Source of the DNA: DATKDF01 sp963752045
GTDB taxonomy: Bacteria; Acidobacteriota; Vicinamibacteria; Vicinamibacterales; SCN-69-37
NCBI GenBank assembly: GCA_963752045.1
Contig: CAVVWN010000012.1
Coordinates: forward strand, 96,005 to 160,004
DNA: 64,000 nucleotides
Reading direction: 5' to 3'
This document shows, in pieces, positions 41,153 to 49,715 of the stretch. Below the pieces are notes generated by a model. The model had not been told where the DNA came from and did no database searches. It saw only the letters and a list, made by a program, of their open reading frames with translations. The translations under genes were made by a program, and so were the position numbers. Each line of letters starts with the position of its first letter. Within the stretch, counting starts at the first letter, position 1.

Positions 41153-41875
41153 CTACAACGTCTTCCAGCCTTCACTCCCCCATAGCACATCGCGCAGCTC
41201 ATCGAGCGACCCGGCCGGCCGCCCTTCCAGCTCGAGCGCCAGGATTCCCGTCGCGTTGGCGACGGCGAAGCTCTGGCCGCGGACGTTGCGCTCCGGCGGA
41301 AGGCCTGGAATCGGCCGCGGGTAGCCGGACGCCCGGAGGATGAGTCGAGGCCCCTGATCGATTGACCCGACGGCGCGATCCCGTGGGCAAGACCAGTCCA
41401 GCTCGACGGCCACCACGCCGGGGAGCGCGCCCGGCAACCAGTGCTGATCTCCCTCAGGGGCCGCGGTCACGACGATGGCTCGCTTCGACGAGGCGTAGGC
41501 GATGGCCGCGCCGAGCGCCTCGGCATGGTCCGGATTGAGCGTGCCGAGGCTGAGGTTGATCAGGTTGGCGCCCTGGTCGGCCGACCAGCGGATGGCACGA
41601 ACGAGCGCGGCGCCGGTCGTCGAGAGCACTCGATCGAACACGCGCACCGCGAGCAGCGTCGACAGGGGTGCCTTCTCGCGAATCGCGCCAGCGACGGCGG
41701 TGCCGTGCCCGAGACGGTCGGTGAAATCGGAGACTCGCGTCCCTCCTCGTCGAAGGCGGCGCCGCCGGCCACGCCGCCCGACGTGTGGATGCTCGCCGTG
41801 AATCCCGCTGTCGACCACGGCCACACGCACGCCGCGGCCGGTGCGGCCGGCCAGTCGCGCAAGCGACAGCACCAA
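41153..41875 (-). CDS. Small cytoplasmic subtilase (S8) with atypical oxyanion region
   Basis: About 240 aa, the core catalytic domain only: no signal peptide or propeptide. Catalytic triad: Asp in VRVAVVDSGIHGEHPHV, His in DRLGHGTAVAGAIRE, Ser in VRGQSFAVANATGILALEL. Two compensating one-base shifts near 41,785 and 41,735 scramble about 15 residues; read in the other frame they give GGVAGGAAFDEEG. The loop that normally holds the oxyanion Asn (AAGNEG) reads TAAPEGDQHWLPGALPG, so that Asn is missing. It starts at TTG 41875 or GTG 41872, a few bases after the ABC exporter stop, which indicates coupling. Cytoplasmic subtilases beside exporters and radical SAM enzymes are commonly leader peptidases of peptide natural products; that role is inferred. 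Confidence 0.78.
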   Translation of the reverse strand: MVLSLARLAGRTGRGVRVAVVDSGIHGEHPHVGRRGRRRRLRRGGTRVSDFTDRLGHGTAVAGAIREKAPLSTLLAVRVFDRVLSTTGAALVRAIRWSADQGANLINLSLGTLNPDHAEALGAAIAYASSKRAIVVTAAPEGDQHWLPGALPGVVAVELDWSCPRDRAVGSIDQGPRLILRASGYPRPIPGLPPERNVRGQSFAVANATGILALELEGRPAGSLDELRDVLWGSEGWKTL

Positions 41876-41881
41876 CTCATC

Positions 41882-43607
41882 TCATCGGGGCGCCACGGCC
41901 GGGCGCCCGGTGGCGAAGAGCGTCGCAAACACGTGTCCGGCCTCCTCGAGATCCGCGGGCGCTCCCCGTTCGACGATTCGGGCGCCATCGAGCACGACCA
42001 CGTGATCGGCGGCGCGCACGAGGTCCAGCCGATGCGTGATCAGGATCACGGTGCGGCCGCGCATCACGCGCCGGTAGCCTTCCACGATGTGCCGCTCGGC
42101 CACCGGGTCCAGTGAGGCGCTCGGCTCGTCGAGGACGAGCACGGCCGGATCGGCCAGAAACGCGCGCGCGAGCGCCAGTCGCTGCCGCTCGCCGGCCGAG
42201 AGCGCGAGCCCGCGGTCGCCCACGATCGTCTGGCGGCCGGCCGGCAGGCCGGCGACAAACGCGGCGATGCCGGCCGCCTCGAGCGCCGAGGTGACCTCGG
42301 CATCGGTTGCCTCCGGACGGGCGTACCGCACGTTGTCGTCGACCGATGCGTGGAAGAGCATCGGCTCCTGCGGCACGGCGTGGACGAATCGCCGGAGGTC
42401 CGAGAGACGCAACGTCCTGAGGTCGTGTCCGTCGAGACGCACGACGCCGGCATCCGGGTCGAGCAGCCGCACGGCCAGATCGGCGATGGTCGACTTGCCG
42501 CTGCCGCTCGAGCCGACGATGGCGAGCGTGCGTCCCGGGCCCGGCCGCGAACGACACGTCTTCGAGCACGGGCCCGCGGTCGAACGAGAGCGACACGCCT
42601 TCGAACACCATCTCGCCGCGCACCGACTCGAGCGCCTGCCCGCCGGCCCGTTCGACGACGTCAGGTGCGGTGTCGAGGAGCGCGGCCACGCGACGCCACG
42701 AGACGCGCGCCGTGGCGAGCGCGCCGTAGAGTCCCATGAGCGCCTGGACGGGCGCGACGACGCGCGCCTGATACGCGAGAAATGCGGCGAGCGTGCCGAG
42801 CGTGAGCGAGCCGTCGATGACGCGCAGGCCGCCGTAGACGAAGACGGCGCCGGTGCCCGCCGTGACGAGAATCGACGGGATGCTGCCGAAGAAATAGTGC
42901 GTCCGCTGCACGCCCATCATCGTGTCGATGAACGCGTCGTTCAGTCGTCCGAAGCGCGTCACCTCGCGGCGTTCCGCGCCGGCCGTGACGACCGTGCGCA
43001 TCCCCTGCAGGGTCTCGATGAGGAAGCTGCCGAGGTCGGCGCTCCGCTCGCGCAGGTCTTTCGTGCGCGCCTCGAGCCGTCGCCGGTAGATCACGAGCGC
43101 CCAGGCGGCCGGCGGCAGCGCCGCCATCCCCACGAGGAACAGGCGCCAGTCGAGCCACACGAGGATCGCGACCGAGCCGGCGAGAAACAGCGTGTTGCCG
43201 AACCAGGCCAGCGCGGTCTCCGCCACGATGCGCTGAATCTCGCCGATGTCGCCGTTGATGCGCGAGACGACGTCGCCCAGCCGCGACGAGGCCCAGAACC
43301 GGGGCGACAGCCGCTGCAGGTGCTCGTACAGATCGCGGCGCATGTCGAAGAGGATCTCCGCCGAGAGGCGCGCGTAGGCGAGCCCGCTCACGACGCTGAG
43401 CGCGAAGCCGACAAGACCGGCGGCTGCAAACAGCAGCACCGTGCGGCCGAGCGCCTCCGCGTTTCGGGCAATCAGGGCATCGTCGACGAGGATCTTGGTG
43501 AGGTACGGCAGGAAGAGCGAGAGCGCCGTGCTCGCCACGCTGATGGCGACGATGAACGCGAGGCGCCGGCGGTACGGCAGCAGGTAGCGGAAGGCGCGGC
43601 GGTCCAC
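41882..43607 (-). CDS. ABC exporter with fused membrane and ATPase domains (one frameshift)
   Basis: GTG start at 43607. Residues 1-310 form a six-helix type IV exporter domain (RRLAFIVAISVASTALSLFL, TVLLFAAAGLVGFALSVVSG, LFLAGSVAILVWLDWRLFLV) with the coupling-loop sequence RVSWRRVAALLDT. The ATPase follows: an inserted G near 42,535 breaks the frame just before Walker A, which in the restored frame reads IVGSSGSGKST. Then come Q-loop HAVPQEPMLFHASVDDNVRY, signature LSAGERQRLALARAFLADPA, Walker B VLVLDEPSASLDP and H-loop ILITHRLD. It is an MsbA/LapB-like half-transporter exporting lipid, peptide or drug. It heads the set subtilase-kamA-aminotransferase, so an exported small molecule or peptide is plausible. 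Confidence 0.88.
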
Positions 43608-43620
43608 GGGGAGATACTAC

Positions 43621-43669
43621 TCGGCGCTGGGCGCTGGGCGCTCGGCGCTAGAGGCGCTGGGCGCCGTCG
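43621..43669. repeat. GCGCTGG heptamer array after the iorB stop
   Basis: About five copies of GCGCTGG (variants GCGCTCG, GCGCTAG) fill the 62-bp gap between the oxidoreductase stop and the ABC exporter start. In the sense direction it begins 2-5 nt after the stop. Confidence 0.75.
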
Positions 43670-45916
43670 CTACGCCTCGAGTTGTGACCCAATCGGCAGG
43701 CGACGGATGCGTTTGCCGGTGGCGGCGAAGATCGCGTTGCACAGGGCCGGCGCGACCGGTGGCAGGCCGGGCTCGCCCACGCCGCCGGGGGGCTGGTCGC
43801 TCTCGACGATGATCACGTCGATCGCCTGTGGCGCATCTGTCATGCGCGTCACCTCGAAGCCGTCGAAGTTGGTCTGCTGCGCCTCGCCGTTCTTGAAGGT
43901 GATCTGGCCGTAGAGGGCGAGACCGATGCCCATGACCGCGGCGCCCTCCATCTGCGACCGCACGCGCTCGGGGTGAATGGCAAGCCCGCAGTCGACGGCC
44001 GTTACGACCTGCGGCACGCTGATGCGCCCATCGGCGGCCACGGCGACTTCCATGACCGTGCACACGTAGGCCAGGAAGCTGCGGTGCACGGCAATGCCCA
44101 GGCCGTGTCCATTCGGCAGCGTCCGGCCCCAACCGGCTTTCTCCGAGGCCAGCTCGACGACCCGCCGGAAACGGGCCGTGTCGATCGGATGGACCTCCAT
44201 CGACGCACCGTAGTTCTCGTACGTCATCCCGACAAGCTCCGGGGTCACGTGACGCGGCTCGCCGATCAGGTCGAGAAGAAAGTCGCGTTCGTCGCGCCGA
44301 GCCGCGGCGGCCAGCTCGCTCACGAACGACCCGGCCGCGAATGCGTGCGGCACGTTGTTGACGGACCGGAACCAGCCGATGCGCACGTGGGCCGAAGCCG
44401 GTCCGCTCTCGCACCGCACGGCCGGAATCGCGTACGGAAGATCGGCGAATCCGAGGCTGAGCTCCCCGGCCTCCGGATAGGTGACGTCGGGCGCGAAGGT
44501 GGACGAGATGCTGGGAAAGACGGACCGCTGCAGCCATCCGGTGACGCGGCCGCTCCGGTCGAGCGCGCCTTCGAGGTGTTGCGCCGTGACGGTGTGGTAG
44601 TAGCCGTGCCGGATCTCGTCCTCGCGCGACCAGGTGACTTTCACGGGCGCGCCCGCTTCCTTCGCGAGGAGCGCCGCTTCGACGGCGAAGTCAGGTTTCG
44701 ACTTGCGCCCGAAGGCGCCGCCGAGGAGCGTCACGTGCACGGTGACGTTCTCCTTCGGCATGCCGAGCGCGGTCGCCACCTCGTCGCGCGCGCCTTGCGG
44801 ACTCTGCGTGCACGCCCACACCTCGCACCGATCGCCGGTGACCTCGGCCAGGGCGGCCGGAGGCTCCATCATCGCGTGCGCCAGGTGCGGCGCGTAGTAG
44901 TCGGCGCGAACCACGCGTGCGGCACCCGCAATCGCCCGGTCCACGTCGCCGTCGTCGCGGATGACCTTGGCGGGCTTGCTCGCCGTGTCGGCCAGGACTT
45001 TGGCGTAGGCGTCCGAGTCGTACGACGCGTTGGGGCCGTGCTCCCAGTCGATGACGAGCGCGTCGCGACCCTGGAGGGCCGCCCAGGTGTTGCGGGCGAC
45101 GACGGCCACGCCGCCGAGCGGCTGGAAGCCGGCCGGCGGCGGCGTGCCCGCAAGCGTGATCACGCGTTCGACACCCGGAACAGCCAGAGCCGCCGCCGAG
45201 TCGACGTTCCGCACCTTCCCGCCGTAGACCGGCGGGCGCGCGATCACGGCGAACTTCATGCCGGGGCGAACCATGTCGATGGCAAATGTGGCCTTGCCCG
45301 TGACGATGTCCGGCCCGTCGATCATCGGCAGGTCCTTGCCGATGTAGCGGAAGGCGCTCGCCGGCTTGAGCGTCACGGCGGCGCTCTCGGGGACCGGCAG
45401 CATCGCGGCCGCTTCCACCAGGTCGCCATAGGCGATCGCGCGTCCGGACGCCGTATGCACGACCTCATGGTTGCGGGCCGCGACCTCCGATGCCGGTACG
45501 CCCCACTCGGCGGCCGCGGCCGCCTCGAGCATCACGCGCGCCGTCGCCCCCGCCTGCCGCAACGGCGTGAAGAAGTTGCGGCCGCTCGTCGATCCGTCCG
45601 TGTTCTGGTCGCCGTACTTCGGATCGCCGACGCCCTGTACCACCGTCACGCGCGCCCAGTCGGCCTCGAGCTCGTCGGCCACGATCATCGGCATCGCCGT
45701 GCGCACGCCCTGCCCCATCTCGGAGCGCGCGACGACAATGGTGACCAGACCGGCTGTGTCGATCGAGACGAAGACGTTCGGCTCGAACGGCTCGATGGTT
45801 CTCCAGGGGTTCAGCGAACCCGCTCCGCCACAGCCGACACCGAGGACGAGGCCCCCGCCGGTGATGCCGAGAGCGGAGAGGAACGTGCGGCGGCTGACAT
45901 TCGTGATGGTCGTCAT
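43670..45916 (-). CDS. Molybdopterin-binding large subunit, isoquinoline 1-oxidoreductase/aldehyde dehydrogenase family
   Basis: 748 aa from the ATG at 45916, after GGGAGGTGCGTGAC. A twin-arginine signal (VSRRTFLSALGITGGGLVLG) sends the folded cofactor enzyme to the periplasm. Xanthine-oxidase-family motifs: VARSEMGQGVRTAMPMIVAD, DGSTSGRNFF, FRYIGKDLPMIDGPDIVTGK, THLLGGAFGRKSKPDFAVEA-like text (reads TLLGGAFGRKSKPDF), AHVRIGWFRSVNNVPHAFA, QMEGAAVMGIGLALYG and the catalytic-Glu region GGVGEPGLPPVAPALCNAIF. It forms a two-subunit enzyme with the 2Fe-2S protein encoded immediately upstream, lacking an FAD subunit, so electrons probably go to a cytochrome c. It oxidises an aldehyde or N-heterocycle. 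The two genes are one nt apart. Confidence 0.94.
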   Translation of the reverse strand: MTTITNVSRRTFLSALGITGGGLVLGVGCGGAGSLNPWRTIEPFEPNVFVSIDTAGLVTIVVARSEMGQGVRTAMPMIVADELEADWARVTVVQGVGDPKYGDQNTDGSTSGRNFFTPLRQAGATARVMLEAAAAAEWGVPASEVAARNHEVVHTASGRAIAYGDLVEAAAMLPVPESAAVTLKPASAFRYIGKDLPMIDGPDIVTGKATFAIDMVRPGMKFAVIARPPVYGGKVRNVDSAAALAVPGVERVITLAGTPPPAGFQPLGGVAVVARNTWAALQGRDALVIDWEHGPNASYDSDAYAKVLADTASKPAKVIRDDGDVDRAIAGAARVVRADYYAPHLAHAMMEPPAALAEVTGDRCEVWACTQSPQGARDEVATALGMPKENVTVHVTLLGGAFGRKSKPDFAVEAALLAKEAGAPVKVTWSREDEIRHGYYHTVTAQHLEGALDRSGRVTGWLQRSVFPSISSTFAPDVTYPEAGELSLGFADLPYAIPAVRCESGPASAHVRIGWFRSVNNVPHAFAAGSFVSELAAAARRDERDFLLDLIGEPRHVTPELVGMTYENYGASMEVHPIDTARFRRVVELASEKAGWGRTLPNGHGLGIAVHRSFLAYVCTVMEVAVAADGRISVPQVVTAVDCGLAIHPERVRSQMEGAAVMGIGLALYGQITFKNGEAQQTNFDGFEVTRMTDAPQAIDVIIVESDQPPGGVGEPGLPPVAPALCNAIFAATGKRIRRLPIGSQLEA

Positions 45917-45917
45917 G

Positions 45918-46370
<453 letters not shown>

Positions 46371-46417
46371 GGGGCCTCCGGAGGCAGCTCGGCTTCGATG
46401 ATACTACCGGACGTGGC

Positions 46418-46756
46418 TCACGACTCGAAGTCGGAGATGTAACAGACCTCGGCGCAGAGCCCGTCGGTGCACAGCTCCCATCCGGGTGGACAGTTTTCTT
46501 CCGACAAGTACCGCCGGTCGCGGCCCTTGGTCGCCTTGACCGTCTCGAGGAGCTTCGGATCGGTGCCGGCCCGGTAGATCTCGTCCAGTTGCTTCCGCAT
46601 GAGGTGCACGAGCTTCTGATACTTCGTCGGATCGGTGACGTAGATTCGGACGAGCAGCCGCTCGACATCGATCGCGAAGTTCCTCAGCGCGGCAATCGCG
46701 AGGGCATCGTCGGGACGATCGGTGCCTTTCTTGGTGCGGGTCGGCATCTTCTTCAT
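46418..46756 (-). CDS. Small protein with Cys-rich C-terminal tail, coupled to the Ser/Thr kinase gene
   Basis: 112 aa of unknown family. A basic N-terminus (MKKMPTRTKKGTDRP) is followed by an amphipathic helical region (DALAIAALRNFAIDVERLLV; PTKYQKLVHLMRKQLDEIYR). It ends with a distinct tail, ENCPPGWELCTDGLCAEVC followed by YISDFES, with four Cys in a CX6CX4CX3C pattern. There is no signal peptide. Its ATG overlaps the kinase stop (ATGA at 46753-46756), so it is made together with the kinase. It could be a kinase substrate or partner, or a peptide precursor whose helical part is a leader and whose Cys tail is modified. Homology search and mass spectrometry would decide. Function unassigned. 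Confidence 0.7.
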   Translation of the reverse strand: MKKMPTRTKKGTDRPDDALAIAALRNFAIDVERLLVRIYVTDPTKYQKLVHLMRKQLDEIYRAGTDPKLLETVKATKGRDRRYLSEENCPPGWELCTDGLCAEVCYISDFES

Positions 46757-49602
46757 GGCATCTCCTCTCGTGACGGATTGGAACGGTCGGAGCGCGCCGT
46801 GTCGCGCTCGCTCAGCCAGACGTCCTGGCGACGCTGGTCTCGCACGGTGAGCAACAGATCGGGGCCGGCCGGGGTCAGACCGGAGAAGGTCACGCCGACG
46901 AGCGCGTTGTCGGTGAGCGCGCGCAGGCGGCCACTGTCGAGCGCAAAGGCAAAGACGTTGTGGATGCCCTCCTCGGCGCGCGTGATGAGCAGCCGCGATG
47001 CCTGGGCGTCGAGCCTGGCGGTGGCCATGAAGGCGTGCCGAATCGTGCCGACGCTCCGCACGGGCCGGCCGGCCTCGGCCACGAGCACCTCGATGTCGGC
47101 CGAGCGGTCGGGGTGGCTCCCGCCGATCCGGAGCAGCACGAAGGCGCGACTGTCGGAGCGCCAGCCGCGGCCGGCCACGCGCGCCGGCCGGCCGGCCGGC
47201 AGCTCACCGAGATCCTCCTCGACCCCGGTGTCGAGGCGTACCGCACGTACCAGGTCTCCACCTGCGACATGCGCGTGATAGCCCAGCCGGCTCCCGTCCG
47301 GCGAGACGTAGAGACCGCGCAGCGTGGCCTCGGCCGGTCCTTCGACGACGGTCGTGACGGCTGCGGTCGCCGTGTCGTAGCGGCGAATCACTTCCGGCGT
47401 CCCGCGCTCGACGAAGAACAGGGCATCGGCCGCCGGGCTCCAGGCCATGTTCTCTTCGGCCCAGTCGAGGGGCGGGAACCCCGAGAGCAGGCTGAGGGGC
47501 GCCGCCTCCGACACGCGCGCGCGCTCGTCGGTCCTGAGGTGTCGCATCTGAATCGCCATGGCCTGCGGCGCCGCCCCGCGCTCGAGGTACGCGAGCCGCT
47601 CACCGTCGGGCGAGAGCCGGGGCGCGAAGCCGTCGGTGATGAGCCGCAGGTCGCTCGGCTGGCCGCGCGCGTCGATCCGGCCGACGAACAGCGTCGCGTC
47701 GAGCAGCGAGTGCCCCGCCGTCGGGCTGGGCTGGCTGCGCTGGAACGCAATCGTCTGCCGGTCGGCCGAGAGCGACGGCGCGAAGTCTCCGAGCGCGTCG
47801 GTCGTGAGCTGGCGCCCGGTCGAGTCCGACGACCACGCCCAGAGCTTCGCTTCCGACGTCTCGCGCCCGTAGCTCAGCACGCGACCGTCGAGCGAGCTGC
47901 CGCCGGGCGTGTCGAACCCGAGACCCGAGGTGAGCGGCCGCGACCTCCCGCTCGAAAGCGACACCTCCCAGAGCCCAATGGGGCCGCCGCGGTTCGACTG
48001 GTAGACCACGGCGTCGGTGCCCCGGAAGATCGGCTGCCGTTCGAAGAACTCGTCCTCGGTGAGCTGCCGGGCCTCGCCACCGTCGATGTTGGCGATCCAG
48101 AGGTCTTCCTGCTGGTTGGACGACAGCACGTAGACGACCGCGGTGCCGTCTGGCGAGACGTCGGCGAATCGCAGCGTGCCGGTGAGGCCCCAGCCGGCGC
48201 TCACGTCCTCGAGGGCTTCCGAGTCGAGGTTCAGCCGGCTGAGCGTCGACCCGATGCGCAGGTAGATGTCCCGGCCCACCCACCGGACGAGCTGGACCTG
48301 CACGGCCTGCCGCGGGATCGACAGCCGCCGCCGCGCCGGGCCGCCGAAGGGCGGCACGATGTGAATGGCCGGATCGGACACCTGATCGATGAGGCAGGCG
48401 ATCTCGGATCCGTCCGGCGACCAGACGTGGGAGTCGGGCCGGCCCTCGGCGAGCGATACGGGAATCGCATCGCCGCCCGAGGACGGCTGCACGAAGAGCT
48501 GATTGCGATCGCCTTCCATCGAGAAGAACGACACCCAGGCGCCGTCGGGCGAGACGCGGCTGCCCGACTCGAGCGCGCCGAGCATGACGAACGGCCGCGA
48601 CCGGTCGAGCACGTCCACCGGGGTCGGCTCCGGCCAGGCGAGCCACCCGAGCACCGCGAGGACGACGACGACGCCGGCTCCTGCGAGGATGCGACCGCGA
48701 GCACGCGCGCGGACCTCGCGCGCCGTCGGCAGCGAGCGCCCGGCCGACGAGATCGCGGCGGCAATGCCACGCAGCCCGTCGAGGACCACATCGGCCGACT
48801 CGGGACGCTTGGCCGGCGTCTTCCGCAGGCACTGATGCACCAGCCGCGCGAGGTCGAGCGGTACGTCCGGCGCGAGCCGATCCATCGGTCGCGGCTCGTC
48901 CGACAGCAGGTGACGCACGTAGTCGTAGCCCGATACACCGGCAAACGGCAGCCGGTTCGTGACGCACTCGAAGAGTATGACGCCAAGCGAAAACAGGTCG
49001 GCACGCGCCGTGACGGGCGCGCCCATGGCCTGCTCGGGCGCCATGTACTGCGGCGTGCCCGCGTAATCGCTCCCGCCTGACGGCGACGTGCGCGTACGCT
49101 CGGCCGGCGGCGCGATGACATCGGGTTGCGCCAGACCAAAATCGAGGAGCTTCACGTGACCGTCTGGCGCCACCATCACGTTCGACGGCTTGATGTCGCG
49201 GTGCACGAGCCCGCGCCGATGCGCGTTGGCCAGCCCCTCGGCGATCTCGCTGCCAATGGCCAGCACCCGCCCGAGCGGCAACGGCCCGCGCCGCATGATG
49301 GCGGCCAGCGTCTCGCCTTCGACGAACTCCATCACCAGGTACAGGTTGCCGCCGTCCTCGACGAGCTCGTAGACCTTGCAGATGTACGGATGATCGAGCG
49401 ATGCGGCCGCGAGCGCCTCGGCCTTGAGGCGGCCGCCGCCGTCGGCCAGCCGATGGTCGTGAATCGCCTTGATGGCGACGAGCCGGTTCAGGCGGGTATC
49501 GCGGGCCCGATAGACGATGCCCATGCCGCCCGTGCCGATGCGGGCTTCGACCTCGTAGCGGCCGCCAATCGGTCCGGGGAGTCGATCCGATGACTGAGCC
49601 AT
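46753..49602 (-). CDS. Membrane Ser/Thr protein kinase with TolB-like beta-propeller
   Basis: 949 aa from the ATG at 49602. Kinase domain at residues 10-290: RYEVEARIGTGGMGIVYRAR (P-loop), VAIKAIH Lys, catalytic LVHRDIKPSNVMV, DFGLAQP and YMAPEQAMGAPVTARADLFS. One transmembrane helix follows (RILAGAGVVVVLAVLGWLAW, about residue 330). The extracytoplasmic part is a WD40/TolB-like propeller with repeated SPDG blades (SRVSPDGAWVSFFSMEGD, VWSPDGSEIACLID, VSPDGTAVVYVL, LSPDGERLAYLERG, VSPDGSRLGYHAH). This architecture is very common in Acidobacteriota and probably senses periplasmic ligands. It opens a run of minus-strand genes and is directly coupled to the small Cys-tailed protein. Confidence 0.95.
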   Translation of the reverse strand: MAQSSDRLPGPIGGRYEVEARIGTGGMGIVYRARDTRLNRLVAIKAIHDHRLADGGGRLKAEALAAASLDHPYICKVYELVEDGGNLYLVMEFVEGETLAAIMRRGPLPLGRVLAIGSEIAEGLANAHRRGLVHRDIKPSNVMVAPDGHVKLLDFGLAQPDVIAPPAERTRTSPSGGSDYAGTPQYMAPEQAMGAPVTARADLFSLGVILFECVTNRLPFAGVSGYDYVRHLLSDEPRPMDRLAPDVPLDLARLVHQCLRKTPAKRPESADVVLDGLRGIAAAISSAGRSLPTAREVRARARGRILAGAGVVVVLAVLGWLAWPEPTPVDVLDRSRPFVMLGALESGSRVSPDGAWVSFFSMEGDRNQLFVQPSSGGDAIPVSLAEGRPDSHVWSPDGSEIACLIDQVSDPAIHIVPPFGGPARRRLSIPRQAVQVQLVRWVGRDIYLRIGSTLSRLNLDSEALEDVSAGWGLTGTLRFADVSPDGTAVVYVLSSNQQEDLWIANIDGGEARQLTEDEFFERQPIFRGTDAVVYQSNRGGPIGLWEVSLSSGRSRPLTSGLGFDTPGGSSLDGRVLSYGRETSEAKLWAWSSDSTGRQLTTDALGDFAPSLSADRQTIAFQRSQPSPTAGHSLLDATLFVGRIDARGQPSDLRLITDGFAPRLSPDGERLAYLERGAAPQAMAIQMRHLRTDERARVSEAAPLSLLSGFPPLDWAEENMAWSPAADALFFVERGTPEVIRRYDTATAAVTTVVEGPAEATLRGLYVSPDGSRLGYHAHVAGGDLVRAVRLDTGVEEDLGELPAGRPARVAGRGWRSDSRAFVLLRIGGSHPDRSADIEVLVAEAGRPVRSVGTIRHAFMATARLDAQASRLLITRAEEGIHNVFAFALDSGRLRALTDNALVGVTFSGLTPAGPDLLLTVRDQRRQDVWLSERDTARSDRSNPSREEMP

Positions 49603-49644
49603 GCGCGGATCAGGAAGTGTGCCACGAAATGGCCCCGGAGAGCG

Positions 49645-49700
49645 GCACAGGAGGGGGACGGGTCTCGCTTGCGCGAGCAAGACCCGTCCCCCTCCTGTGC
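49645..49700. repeat. REP-like palindrome with 21-bp perfect arms
   Basis: GCACAGGAGGGGGACGGGTC plus T (49645-49665) is perfectly inverted at 49680-49700. The 14-bp loop contains a nested small hairpin (CGCTTGCGCGAGC). It lies 15 bp past the stop of the 793-aa gene and upstream of the kinase. Long GC-rich stem suggests a dispersed REP/RAYT-type element or a strong terminator without U-tract. Confidence 0.85.
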
Positions 49701-49715
49701 AAATCGAAGACGACT

